Part shown: positions 33,392 through 41,988 of the stretch, piece by piece
How the letters are laid out: each line of letters starts with the position of its first letter
Numbering within the stretch: position 1 is the stretch's first letter
NCBI RefSeq assembly: GCF_927798215.1
Contig: NZ_CAKMMW010000002.1
Span: 703,582-767,581, forward strand
From: Paenibacillus_E allorhizoplanae
GTDB taxonomy: Bacteria > Bacillota > Bacilli > Paenibacillales > NBRC-103111
Direction: 5' to 3'
DNA: 64,000 nucleotides
The notes under the pieces: model-generated
The model's input: only the letters and a program-made list of their open reading frames with translations
What the model was told of the DNA's origin: nothing
The model's database searches: none
Position numbers and translations under genes: made by a program

Positions 33392-34748
33392 CAATGTTCG
33401 CCTCCATCCCCGAAACTTGACATTGTATTTTACCGTCCTTAAGACGTATGGATAATCGATCACCGATATTTACTTGCGTTACCGATCTCACAAGTTGCTT
33501 TTCTTGTACGTCATATGCAAGGCTGTAGCCCCGCTGCATAACTTTCAGCGGGCTGAGGGCGTCCAGATGACGGACGCTGGATTGCCACTCCTGCTTCTTC
33601 GAGCGCAGGAGGGTCTGCATGGCCGTGAGCATTTGGCGTTTGGACGTGTCCAAACGTCGTCTCGCCATCACGGCCTGCTCCGTTGGATTGAAGCTGGATA
33701 AGCGACGCTCCAGCTTCATACGCCGCTGCGACAGCTCCGTGAGGCGCTGACGCATACGGTAACCGAGCTGCTCCGCCAGCCGGTCGAGTCGCTCCGCAGG
33801 CTGCATGAGCAGCTGCCTGCGGGGGTTCGTCAGGAACGGCGAGCGCTTCGCGCGCTCGAGCCGTTCCTGCTTGCGGCGCAGCTGCTGCAGCAGCCCATAA
33901 TGCAGGCGCTGTGCCTGCTGCGATAGCTGCTGCTTCAGCTCGAGGTGGTGCGGCACCGCGAGCTCTGCCGCCGCCGTAGGCGTCGGCGCTCTGAGATCGG
34001 CGACGAAGTCGGCGATCGTGAAGTCCGTCTCGTGGCCGACGGCCGAGATGATCGGGATCGCGGAGGCTGCGATAGCCCGCGCAACGATCTCCTCGTTGAA
34101 GGCCCACAGCTCTTCCAGTGAGCCGCCGCCGCGGCCCACGATGAGCACGTCGGCTTCACCGAGCCGGTTCATGGCTTCGATCGCTTTCACGATCGAAGGC
34201 GCCGCCTGCGTACCCTGTACAAGGACAGGGTACAGCAAGATCGGGATCGACGGGTAGCGCCGCTGCAGCGTGATGATGACATCACGAATCGCAGCCCCCG
34301 TCGGGGACGTGATCACGCCAATGGCGCGCGGAAACCGAGGAATCGGTTTCTTGCGCTCTGGCGCGAATAATCCTTCTATTTCGAGCTTCTTTTTCAGCTG
34401 CTCGAAAGCCAAATACAAGCTGCCGATGCCATCAGGCTGCATCGCCGTCACATAAAACTGATAGGCACCGTCACGCTCATAAACGGAAATATTGCCGCGA
34501 GCAATGACTTTCGTGCCTTCTTTCGGAATAAATCCCAGTTTTTGATTATGCGAAGCAAACATGATGCTTTTCAGCCGACCATCCGCATCTTTCAATGTAA
34601 AATACATATGACCGCTGGAGTGATGTGTGAAATTCGAAATTTCGCCTCGCACCCACACATCCTGGAGTCGTGAATCTCCTTCCAGCAATAGCTTGATATA
34701 ACGGTTTAGATCCTTTACGGATAAAATCTTGGTCTCATTTCTCGCCAT
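33378..34748 (-). CDS. xseA: Exodeoxyribonuclease VII large subunit
   Basis: Catalytic subunit of the ssDNA exonuclease. The 456-residue protein has an N-terminal OB fold (VWVRGEISNFTHHSSGHMYFTLKD), the catalytic core (FPRAIGVITSPTGAAIRDVI, GRGGGSLEELWAFNEE, PIISAVGHETDFTIADFVADLRAPTPTAAAE) and a long coiled-coil arm. The start has only a weak ribosome site but lies seven bases from the folD stop, so coupling is likely. Bases of about 33520-34330 are markedly richer in G+C than the flanks, with runs of GCC/GCG/CTG codons. Confidence 0.95.
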   Translation of the reverse strand: MARNETKILSVKDLNRYIKLLLEGDSRLQDVWVRGEISNFTHHSSGHMYFTLKDADGRLKSIMFASHNQKLGFIPKEGTKVIARGNISVYERDGAYQFYVTAMQPDGIGSLYLAFEQLKKKLEIEGLFAPERKKPIPRFPRAIGVITSPTGAAIRDVIITLQRRYPSIPILLYPVLVQGTQAAPSIVKAIEAMNRLGEADVLIVGRGGGSLEELWAFNEEIVARAIAASAIPIISAVGHETDFTIADFVADLRAPTPTAAAELAVPHHLELKQQLSQQAQRLHYGLLQQLRRKQERLERAKRSPFLTNPRRQLLMQPAERLDRLAEQLGYRMRQRLTELSQRRMKLERRLSSFNPTEQAVMARRRLDTSKRQMLTAMQTLLRSKKQEWQSSVRHLDALSPLKVMQRGYSLAYDVQEKQLVRSVTQVNIGDRLSIRLKDGKIQCQVSGMEANIDVNK

Positions 34749-34755
34749 AAGATGA

Positions 34756-35622
34756 CTATACGCTCACATTCGCTTTAGCTGCACGGCTAGCCGCATCAAC
34801 TGTATTGCGAAGCAGCATCGTAATCGTCATTGGGCCTACACAACCTGGAACAGGTGTGATCGCACTTGCAATCTCTTTCACGGCTTCAAAATCAACATCA
34901 CCCGTTAATTTGCCGTCTGCAGGACGATTCATCCCAACGTCAATAACGACTGCACCTGGTTTCACATGATTAGCTTTGATCAAATGCGCTTTGCCAACCG
35001 CTACAACAAGAATATCAGCCTGTTTGGTAATCTCTTCCATGTTAGGCGTACGGGAATGAACGACAGTAACCGTTGCGTGTTCGCGCAATAACAGCATCGC
35101 CATCGGTTTACCAACGATATTACTTCTACCTACAACAACAGCATGTTTACCTGCGATTTCCACGCCTGTCCGCTTCAAAATTTCAATTACACCATGCGGG
35201 GTACAAGGCTTCATACCATCTTTACCAATCATCAGGTTACCAACATTAATCGGGTGGAAGCAATCTACATCTTTCGCTGGATCAATTTCATCAACAACCG
35301 CTTCTTCATTGATATGCTTTGGCAGTGGTGATTGAACAAGAATCCCGTTAATTCGATTATTCGCGTTAAAACCATGGATGAGTGCAATTAATTCTGCTTG
35401 TGTCGTCTCTTCAGGCAGACGGTGTACTTCGGAATAAATACCTACATCATCGCAAGCTTTCGCTTTGTTTCTAACATATACTTGCGAAGCTGCATCTTCA
35501 CCTACAATCACAACGACAAGACCTGGCTGGTTTCCCTGAGCTGTAAGTGCCGCTGCGTCAGATCTAATTTCCTCACGGATTGAGCTCACGAGTTCTTTCC
35601 CATTAATTACTTGTGCTGACAT
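34756..35622 (-). CDS. folD: Methylenetetrahydrofolate dehydrogenase/cyclohydrolase
   Basis: Bifunctional NADP-dependent enzyme interconverting 5,10-methylene-, methenyl- and 10-formyl-tetrahydrofolate. The 288-residue protein has the YVRNKAKACDDVGI catalytic lysine region, GILVQSPLPKHI and the NADP loop VVVGRSNIVGKPMAMLLL near residue 160, plus PVPGCVGPMTITMLL. GGGGGAAA lies before the ATG. It is downstream of nusB and upstream of xseA. Confidence 0.96.
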   Translation of the reverse strand: MSAQVINGKELVSSIREEIRSDAAALTAQGNQPGLVVVIVGEDAASQVYVRNKAKACDDVGIYSEVHRLPEETTQAELIALIHGFNANNRINGILVQSPLPKHINEEAVVDEIDPAKDVDCFHPINVGNLMIGKDGMKPCTPHGVIEILKRTGVEIAGKHAVVVGRSNIVGKPMAMLLLREHATVTVVHSRTPNMEEITKQADILVVAVGKAHLIKANHVKPGAVVIDVGMNRPADGKLTGDVDFEAVKEIASAITPVPGCVGPMTITMLLRNTVDAASRAAKANVSV

Positions 35623-35689
35623 GTTATTTCCCCCTTAGCCGTTTAAGCCTTACCCTATTTAACTATGCTGATGATCTCAATAAGGTTGT

Positions 35690-36151
35690 TCAAAGCGTAC
35701 GCAGAACTTTCTCTTTCAGTTCGTCGATCTCTTTGATCATTTTTCCTAACACACCATTTACGAATTTCCCTGATTCCTCAGTGCCATAATGCTTGGCCAA
35801 ATCAATAGCTTCATTAACAACAACCTTCGGTGGAACATCGTCGCGATACAGCATCTCGTAGGCACCCAGTCGCAGAATTTCCCGATCGATGCGAGACAGT
35901 CTGTCCATCGCCCACCCCTTCAGATACTCCTCCAACAACTCGTCGATGCTTACTTTGTTCTTGTAAGTTCCTTCAACAAGCTCAACAATGTAGACAGGAT
36001 CTATCTTATCTCCGGAGAAATCCAACTGCGTTTCATTATCATGCTCAGCTTCATGAATCGCGACTTGAACAGCTTCCTGAGGAGTAGCCTCATTCATTTG
36101 GATTTGGTATAAGCTTTGTATAGCAATTTCACGTGCAATTCTGCGTTTCAT
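35690..36151 (-). CDS. nusB: Transcription antitermination factor NusB
   Basis: All-helical RNA-binding protein that with NusE (S10) forms the boxA complex for rRNA antitermination. The 153-residue protein opens with MKRRIAREIAIQSLYQIQMNE and ends in the family segment FVNGVLGKMIKEI. GGAGGAACAG precedes the ATG. It lies between the amaP/asp23 set and folD, as in B. subtilis (yqhY-nusB-folD). Confidence 0.95.
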   Translation of the reverse strand: MKRRIAREIAIQSLYQIQMNEATPQEAVQVAIHEAEHDNETQLDFSGDKIDPVYIVELVEGTYKNKVSIDELLEEYLKGWAMDRLSRIDREILRLGAYEMLYRDDVPPKVVVNEAIDLAKHYGTEESGKFVNGVLGKMIKEIDELKEKVLRTL

Positions 36152-36270
36152 TCTGTTCCTCCTAAGTGCTTTACTCCAGCAAAGCGACCTTCTCCTAAAA
36201 ACTCTTGCTCCTAGTATACGTCAAATTGGATCCAATCCAAACAAAAAAATCCATGGTTGAACCAGGGATT

Positions 36271-36498
36271 TTAGCGAAACATTCTCCATTTTTGTGTGAG
36301 ATAGCGCCAAATGTCTTCCAGCATGACGAAACTTTCTTTGCGATCCAACTTATTTCCAACATAAAAACCAACAAGAACGATAAATGCAAAGATCAACATA
36401 TCCCAGAAACCAAAAAATAAATAAATGAAACCGAAGAATATACCCGCTGACACTCCGATTACTTTGCCCCTATGGAATTCCCACAGTTCATTCCACAT
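36271..36498 (-). CDS. DUF2273 small membrane protein
   Basis: A 75-residue protein with two closely spaced membrane helices (VIGVSAGIFFGFIYLFFGFWDMLIFAFIVLVGFYVG) and a basic C-terminus. It is the third member of the asp23-amaP-DUF2273 group known in Staphylococcus and Bacillales. The ATG at 36498 follows AGAGGTG by nine bases. It ends 15 bases after the amaP stop codon lies upstream, so the two are co-transcribed. The function is unknown. Confidence 0.82.
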   Translation of the reverse strand: MWNELWEFHRGKVIGVSAGIFFGFIYLFFGFWDMLIFAFIVLVGFYVGNKLDRKESFVMLEDIWRYLTQKWRMFR

Positions 36499-36512
36499 AT
36501 GTGGATTCACCT

Positions 36513-37073
36513 CTATTCGACCCGGCTTTTAAACGTTGGGGCAGATTGCACGATATTCGCTACGAATACGGTTACGGAAGCTACAGGAATACCGGTAATC
36601 TCTTCTATGTAACTTTTCACTGTACCTTGCATGTCTTCAGTCAGTTCCGGAATCGAGCTTTCCCCATCGACAATCGTTCTAATTGTTATTTCTAACCCGG
36701 ATTGATTCACTCTAACTCGTGCACGCAAGTCCTTGGCACCTTTCGTGCGACCCGCTGCTTTCAGCGAAAGATTCTCAACCGTCTCGATGGAAATTCGAAT
36801 ATCCCCAAAATCAGTGCGTTGATCAATCGATGGTGCCTGGGAACGTCCGCGACGAAGCGTTACGATCAAGAATCGTACGGAAATCAGCAGCATAATCAAA
36901 CTAATGATAATGCCCGGATAAGCGTAGCTCTTCTCGTAATAGAAATGACTAAGCGTTGTACTTGCTTGATCGAGTGGGATCCAGCTAGATGCTGTGAACA
37001 ATACAAAGATCGATGCGACGAAAATAATCAGGCTATAGAAAAGTAGCAAGAGCCTGTCCACAATTTTACCCAC
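36513..37073 (-). CDS. amaP: Alkaline-shock membrane anchor AmaP
   Basis: Membrane protein that tethers Asp23 to the cytoplasmic membrane. The 186-residue protein has two N-terminal membrane helices (residues about 8-28 and 53-73) followed by an Asp23-like C-terminal domain (ISIETVENLSLKAAGRTKGAKDLRARVRV). The start is GTG nine bases after GGAAGGGG. It lies downstream of asp23 across a hairpin. Confidence 0.85.
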   Translation of the reverse strand: MGKIVDRLLLLFYSLIIFVASIFVLFTASSWIPLDQASTTLSHFYYEKSYAYPGIIISLIMLLISVRFLIVTLRRGRSQAPSIDQRTDFGDIRISIETVENLSLKAAGRTKGAKDLRARVRVNQSGLEITIRTIVDGESSIPELTEDMQGTVKSYIEEITGIPVASVTVFVANIVQSAPTFKSRVE

Positions 37074-37100
37074 TACGCTTGTCCCCTTCCTAAGTTAGAG

Positions 37101-37129
37101 GAAACCCCCTGCAACCTGTAGGGGGTTTC
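37101..37129 (-). terminator. Hairpin between asp23 and amaP
   Basis: Ten-base stem GAAACCCCCT/AGGGGGTTTC with a 9-base loop; only short T-runs follow. It probably gives partial termination, so that asp23 is expressed above amaP. Confidence 0.6.
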
Positions 37130-37158
37130 AATTGATCCATATGGCTCAGCTTTACCGC

Positions 37159-37572
37159 CTATTTCACACGATTGGCAGCCGCTGGTTCTTCGTCAATCGG
37201 TTTATCCGCCTGCTTAAAGTGAACATCATGAATGTGTACGTTGACCTCAACAACATTTAGACCTGTCATTGATTCAATAGCCATCTTCACATTGTTCTGA
37301 ATATCATTTGCAACTTCTGGGATACGATTTCCATACTCGATAATGATGGAGACGTCAATGGCAGCTTCACGTTGTCCGACCTCTACCTTTACGCCTTTGG
37401 ACAAATTCTTGCGTCCAAGTAATTCAGCAATGCCGCCAGCTAATCCGCCACTCATCCCCGCTACACCTTGCACTTCCACCGTTGCCAATCCGGCAATGAT
37501 TTCGATAACCTCGGGGGCAATCTGGATGCTGCCCATGTCTGTCTTGACGTAATCCGGAGCGATTGTGCTCAT
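37159..37572 (-). CDS. asp23: Asp23/Gls24 family envelope-stress protein
   Basis: Alkaline-shock family protein that coats the inner membrane via AmaP. The 137-residue sequence carries the family elements IQIAPEVIEIIAGLATVEVQGVAGMSGG and VKVEVGQREAAIDVSIIIEYGNRIPEVANDIQ. GGAGG precedes the ATG by seven bases. In B. subtilis the related yqhY sits between accC and nusB, exactly the position seen here. Confidence 0.9.
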   Translation of the reverse strand: MSTIAPDYVKTDMGSIQIAPEVIEIIAGLATVEVQGVAGMSGGLAGGIAELLGRKNLSKGVKVEVGQREAAIDVSIIIEYGNRIPEVANDIQNNVKMAIESMTGLNVVEVNVHIHDVHFKQADKPIDEEPAAANRVK

Positions 37573-37729
37573 TGTGGCACCTCCTAAAAGTTTTGCGCCA
37601 GCAAAACTGGCTTGTAAATCTTAAAATTGTGATTGTAACAATCTTGCATGATAAGCTTAAAATATAAATGGGATAAGCCATCTTAATTTATTAGTATAAC
37701 ATTTCGGTAAAAATATGACAAATGATTAT

Positions 37730-39088
37730 CTACGATTCTGGATCGTTCACGTCGTGCTCTTCTAAGAACTTAATATCGTGATCGCCACTGATAAATTTCT
37801 TATGCTCAAGCAGCTTCAGATGAAAAGGAATCGTCGTGTTTACACCGTCCACCGCGAACTCATTGAGCGCTCTTTTCATACGGTTAATAGCTTCTTCACG
37901 CGTACTTCCCCAGACGATTAGCTTCGCGATCATGGAATCATAGTGTGGTGGGATCGTATACCCAGGATATACGGCACTATCCACGCGAACACCAAATCCA
38001 CCTGGCGGCAAATAAAATTTCACTTGCCCTGGAGATGGCATGAAGTTCCGATTCGGATCTTCCGCGTTCACGCGGCACTCGATCGCCCATCCATTGATGC
38101 GAACATCCTCTTGACTGAATGACAACGGATTCCCTTCAGCAACGCGAATCATTTCTTGAATAATATCGATCCCCGTAATCATTTCAGTAACTGGATGTTC
38201 AACTTGGATTCGTGTATTCATTTCCATAAAGTAAAAATTACCATCTGGACCTAACAAGAATTCCAAGGTTCCCGCTCCAGAATAATTCACGGCTTTCGCT
38301 GCGCGCACTGCCGCCTGCCCCATAGCTTTACGCGTTTCCTCCGTAAGAATCGGACAAGGTGCTTCTTCAACAAGTTTTTGTCTACGACGCTGTACAGAGC
38401 AGTCACGTTCGCCTAAGTGAACGACATTGCCGTGTTTATCAGCAAGGATTTGAATCTCAACATGCTTCATGCCGGTTAAATACTTCTCCAAGTAGATCCC
38501 TGCATTACCAAAGGCATTCTGCGCTTCTTGTTGAGCAGCCGTAATTTGTTGAACAAGTGTTTCCTCGTTCTCTGCAATACGGATTCCTTTGCCGCCGCCG
38601 CCTGCTGTCGCTTTAATAATAATCGGATATCCGATATCACGTGCAATAACCACAGCATCATCAATATCCTCAACCAACCCATCAGAACCTGGGATAATTG
38701 GAACTCTTGCTTCCTTCATCGTTTGCTTGGCAACGGCTTTATCCCCCATTCGGGAGATCGCGTCTGGCGAAGGACCAATGAAAGTGATATTGCAGCTCTC
38801 GCAAATTTCTGCGAAGTCTGCATTTTCAGCAAGAAACCCGTATCCAGGATGAATCGCATCGCATTCCGTTAACGTTGCAACACTCATCAAGTTAGTGAAG
38901 TTCAAATAGCTGTCTTTGGAAGCTGTTGGCCCGATACAATAAGCCTCATCTGCCAAACGAACGTGCAGTGCTTCTCGATCTGCTTCCGAGTACACAGCAA
39001 CCGTATAGATACCAAGTTCACGGCATGCTCGGATAATACGAACTGCAATTTCTCCGCGGTTCGCAATAAGTATTTTATTAAATTTCAT
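37730..39088 (-). CDS. accC: Acetyl-CoA carboxylase biotin carboxylase subunit
   Basis: ATP-grasp enzyme that carboxylates biotin on AccB, the first half-reaction of malonyl-CoA synthesis. It has 452 residues from the ATG at 39088, which follows AGGAGG. Motifs are FNKILIANRGEIAVRI, the ATP-binding glycine loop KATAGGGGKGIRIAE, the catalytic QRRRQKLVEEAP and MNTRIQVEHPVTE. A longer in-frame start upstream falls in the accB-accC spacer and lacks a ribosome site. Confidence 0.97.
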   Translation of the reverse strand: MKFNKILIANRGEIAVRIIRACRELGIYTVAVYSEADREALHVRLADEAYCIGPTASKDSYLNFTNLMSVATLTECDAIHPGYGFLAENADFAEICESCNITFIGPSPDAISRMGDKAVAKQTMKEARVPIIPGSDGLVEDIDDAVVIARDIGYPIIIKATAGGGGKGIRIAENEETLVQQITAAQQEAQNAFGNAGIYLEKYLTGMKHVEIQILADKHGNVVHLGERDCSVQRRRQKLVEEAPCPILTEETRKAMGQAAVRAAKAVNYSGAGTLEFLLGPDGNFYFMEMNTRIQVEHPVTEMITGIDIIQEMIRVAEGNPLSFSQEDVRINGWAIECRVNAEDPNRNFMPSPGQVKFYLPPGGFGVRVDSAVYPGYTIPPHYDSMIAKLIVWGSTREEAINRMKRALNEFAVDGVNTTIPFHLKLLEHKKFISGDHDIKFLEEHDVNDPES

Positions 39089-39154
39089 GATTTGCCCTCC
39101 TAAGAGCTCTTCCTGCGAAAAGCTTGCGCTGTCAGCATAAGCTTGCAAACGCAA

Positions 39155-39649
39155 CTATTCCGGTCTAACCAAAAATAAAGGTTGTCCGTACTCGACTAGC
39201 TGTCCGTTCTCAACGAGAATTTCAACGATCTCGCCTTTCACTTCGGCTTCTATTTCATTCATTAATTTCATAGCTTCCACAATACAAACAACACTCTTGT
39301 CCGTTACTTTAGAGCCAATGCTTACGAATGGCGCTGATCCTGGCGAAGCGGATTGATAGAATGTCCCTACCATCGGAGATACGATCTTATGTAAAGATGA
39401 ATCCTCTTGCTTGGCTTGTCCGTTAGCAGTTACTGGCACTTCAAGAGTAGCTGCTGGCGCTGTATTTGTGTAGTTTGGTTGACCAATCGGTGCGTATGTG
39501 TGTTGAACTGGAGCGGATACATACAGAGGCTCCGCTTTATTCGGTTTACGAATAGAAAGGCGTGCACCTTCATTTTCAATTTCAAGTTCTTGTAAAGAGG
39601 ATTGATCGACGAGTTTAATTAACTCTTTGATTTCACTCAATTTAAACAT
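39155..39649 (-). CDS. accB: Biotin carboxyl carrier protein
   Basis: Carrier of the biotin prosthetic group for acetyl-CoA carboxylase. The 164-residue protein has an N-terminal FKLSEIKELIKLVDQSSLQELEIE helix, an Ala/Pro/Thr-rich linker (40-80) and a C-terminal biotinyl domain with the biotinylated Lys128 in EAMKLMN. AAAGGAG precedes the ATG. It forms an operon with accC. Confidence 0.95.
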   Translation of the reverse strand: MFKLSEIKELIKLVDQSSLQELEIENEGARLSIRKPNKAEPLYVSAPVQHTYAPIGQPNYTNTAPAATLEVPVTANGQAKQEDSSLHKIVSPMVGTFYQSASPGSAPFVSIGSKVTDKSVVCIVEAMKLMNEIEAEVKGEIVEILVENGQLVEYGQPLFLVRPE

Positions 39650-39737
39650 TCAAGTCACTCCTTTAGACGTTGGTGAACCCTTAAAAATGCGTTTTCATAG
39701 CCGCAACGTATGTATTATACCCATAAACGCACGAAAT

Positions 39738-39769
39738 GGAAAGAGTCCAGTTTATCCGGACCCTTTCCA
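39738..39769 (-). terminator. Hairpin after spoIIIAH
   Basis: Imperfect stem GGAAAGGGTCC/GGACTCTTTCC (with G-T pairs) on the minus strand, 37 bases past the spoIIIAH stop; the T-run is weak. Confidence 0.45.
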
Positions 39770-39805
39770 CTTCCCATTTGTGAAGCAAAAACTTCACTAG
39801 AATCC

Positions 39806-40543
39806 CTACGGACGTACGTATTGGATCTTGATATTTTCTGGCATAGCTCCCAGTTCTTTGACAACCATGTCGACGATGGAAACACCTTGGCTTTTTTCCA
39901 ATTTATCAGCTTGAACCGTTACTTTCCACTTGTTACCATCTTGATTAATGACTGCTTGCGGGAAATCTTGAATTAAAAGATCTTGAAGATTTTCAATCTT
40001 ATCTTGCAAATCGGACAGGGCAGACAAATCATTTGTTGCTTTTGCTACCGCTTCAGGCGTCTTCTTCGTATCCAAAATGATTGTCATCAGATCTGTGGAA
40101 ACTTTGCTGAAGTAGTTATTTTGTTTTACTTGTTCATTTGTGAAATAGTCGTTAGCAGACGTCGTTTTGGCTTGCTCTTCTACCTGTTTCAACACTTGAT
40201 CATCTGTTTTATTCGTTGTTGGTTTGCTTGCATCTTTTGTCGTAGTTTTGGAGCTATCTTGTGTCGTCGTCGCTTTAGCGTCTGTTTTTGTAGAAGTTTG
40301 CGGCGTTGTCGCTTTAGTGTCGGATTGTGTTCCTGTTCCAGATGTTGCTTTTACATCCGTTTTTGCGCCAGTAACTGGGTCCACTTGTGCCATATCAATC
40401 TTCACTTCTTGCGATTGCGTGATGGCATCAGAAGATGCGAGATCCAACTTATTGACGTCCTCAGTAAAGAGATAATACGCGGATAGTACCACCATCAAGC
40501 TAAGCATCGATACGAGCCAAATTGTTTGTCTTTTTGCATTCAT
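39806..40543 (-). CDS. spoIIIAH: Stage III sporulation protein AH
   Basis: Mother-cell membrane protein that binds forespore SpoIIQ across the intermembrane space and forms a ring of the SpoIIIA-SpoIIQ channel. The 245-residue protein has one N-terminal membrane helix (about residues 7-25), a Ser/Thr/Lys-rich linker with repeated DAKATT-type segments (85-125) and a C-terminal EscJ/YscJ-like ring-building domain (WKVTVQADKLEKSQGVSIVDMVVKELG). The low-complexity linker is longer than in B. subtilis (218 residues total). It is the last gene of the operon. Confidence 0.93.
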   Translation of the reverse strand: MNAKRQTIWLVSMLSLMVVLSAYYLFTEDVNKLDLASSDAITQSQEVKIDMAQVDPVTGAKTDVKATSGTGTQSDTKATTPQTSTKTDAKATTTQDSSKTTTKDASKPTTNKTDDQVLKQVEEQAKTTSANDYFTNEQVKQNNYFSKVSTDLMTIILDTKKTPEAVAKATNDLSALSDLQDKIENLQDLLIQDFPQAVINQDGNKWKVTVQADKLEKSQGVSIVDMVVKELGAMPENIKIQYVRP

Positions 40544-40582
40544 TGTTTATTCCTCCTTAGAATAGTTAGATAATTCGCTGAA

Positions 40583-41224
40583 TTAATTCCCTGTTTTGCG
40601 CGGTAAAATCGAAATCTTACTCGCTTGAACATCCATTCCTCGCTCAACGGCTTCCATGATCATTTTCTTCACCGTGAGATTTTCTGCACCTTTAGCAACA
40701 ACAATGACACCTCTAATTTTGGGTTTAATGTATTTGAGCACAAGCGGCTTCTGGTCACCTGATACTTGATAAAGAACGACTTCACCACTTCGCGTTACCT
40801 GGGATATGTTGCGTGTTGCGCCACCATTGTCGCGTTCTGTCGTCATGGTCTGATTATCGTTATAATTTTTGTCAACGGTCATTTCTTCCGTAGATTCGAT
40901 AGTAACGAGCACTTCCACTTCGCCAACACCGACAATTTGTTGCAGGATGCCCTTCAGTTGGTCACCATAAGCTTGTTCATAGTCATGAAAGCTTGCGTTT
41001 TCCTTAGACGCGCTTCCTGCAAAGGTTTCCTTACTTTCCGCTGGGGGAGACGCTCTGCCTGTGTTGATGGGATCCAGATCTTTGACATTTATAAATGCGT
41101 TTATGATCATTAGCGCAGCTCCTAAAAGCCCAACCATGATGACCCAAAGCAACGTATTTTTACGCTTAGGTCCACCAGGTCCGCCGCCGAATTTGTGCTC
41201 CATCCATTGCAGCAATGTCCCCAT
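40583..41224 (-). CDS. spoIIIAG: Stage III sporulation protein AG
   Basis: Ring-forming component of the feeding channel. The 213-residue protein has one membrane helix near residue 25-45 (TLLWVIMVGLLGAALMIINAF) and a C-terminal ring-building motif domain (IRGVIVVAKGAENLTVKKMIMEAVE). A DxN-rich beta-loop insert (YNDNQTMTTERDNGGATRNISQ) lies in the middle, as in SpoIIIAG homologues. It starts 4 bases from the spoIIIAF stop. Confidence 0.93.
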   Translation of the reverse strand: MGTLLQWMEHKFGGGPGGPKRKNTLLWVIMVGLLGAALMIINAFINVKDLDPINTGRASPPAESKETFAGSASKENASFHDYEQAYGDQLKGILQQIVGVGEVEVLVTIESTEEMTVDKNYNDNQTMTTERDNGGATRNISQVTRSGEVVLYQVSGDQKPLVLKYIKPKIRGVIVVAKGAENLTVKKMIMEAVERGMDVQASKISILPRKTGN

Positions 41225-41228
41225 CGAT

Positions 41229-41975
41229 TCACCTCGCCATCCATCCTTTGCTTTGTATAGTTTCGATCTCGATTTTGGCAGGATCCACTAACCAATTCCG
41301 TGAAATATCTTGCTTGAGTCGATCCTTTTCTTGCTCGCTAGGCAGCGCTTTAAGGGTTGACTGCAAGTCGCCTTGAGCAGAAGTCTGACGATCTTGCGCT
41401 ACCGCGGTAGACCCAATTTTGATTGGATCTACAGGCTTGACTGGCTCCATCGCTGCAATACTGTTACTCTTCGTTGAAGTTTGTTTCTTCGTTTCTATAT
41501 CATCAAGGGTCACCTTCACATTGGTAATGCTGGGTTTCCCATTATTGTCTACTTCTACATGAACTTGTACCTCCTGTACTGGCCATTCCGTTTGTTTCTG
41601 CAAGTCCTCTTTAATCAATGCGGCTAATTGTGTTTGTACTAATTCCTGTGTTTTCTTCTGTTCTGCATCTTGAATCTTATTGGCATCCTTCGTGATGGCT
41701 GCCAATGATTTCATTTGTGTTTGATTGCCGCCAAAACCACCTGCAAGCATCGTTTTCTCATTCTGCTCTTTCTCCACTTGACTGAGCAGCCGATCCATAT
41801 CCCAGTCCTTCTGGAACAGCTGAAGCACAGGGGTGAGTAGCGTCAGTAGAATAAATAGACTCAAAACCGTCTTCACATACCGCTGCATCGTATTGCTTGG
41901 GAGCAGAAGATCAACAAACGTCGCGAGCATAATGACCATAATGACGGTTTTCAGCCATCCTGCTAACCAATCCAT
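41229..41975 (-). CDS. spoIIIAF: Stage III sporulation protein AF
   Basis: A 248-residue membrane protein of the SpoIIIA channel: two N-terminal membrane helices (AGWLKTVIMVIMLATFVDLLL and YVKTVLSLFILLTLLTPVLQLF) and a large soluble domain with the family's ring-building fold (VQEVQVHVEVDNNGKPSITNVKVTL). AAGGAG precedes the ATG. Confidence 0.92.
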   Translation of the reverse strand: MDWLAGWLKTVIMVIMLATFVDLLLPSNTMQRYVKTVLSLFILLTLLTPVLQLFQKDWDMDRLLSQVEKEQNEKTMLAGGFGGNQTQMKSLAAITKDANKIQDAEQKKTQELVQTQLAALIKEDLQKQTEWPVQEVQVHVEVDNNGKPSITNVKVTLDDIETKKQTSTKSNSIAAMEPVKPVDPIKIGSTAVAQDRQTSAQGDLQSTLKALPSEQEKDRLKQDISRNWLVDPAKIEIETIQSKGWMAR

Positions 41976-41988
41976 CGCCTAGCTCCTT

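Noticed and set aside
33511..34107. A 198-codon open frame on the minus strand in another phase of xseA
   Set aside because: It lies entirely inside xseA, has no ribosome site, and its Ala/Arg-rich composition is the expected shadow of a GC-rich coding segment.
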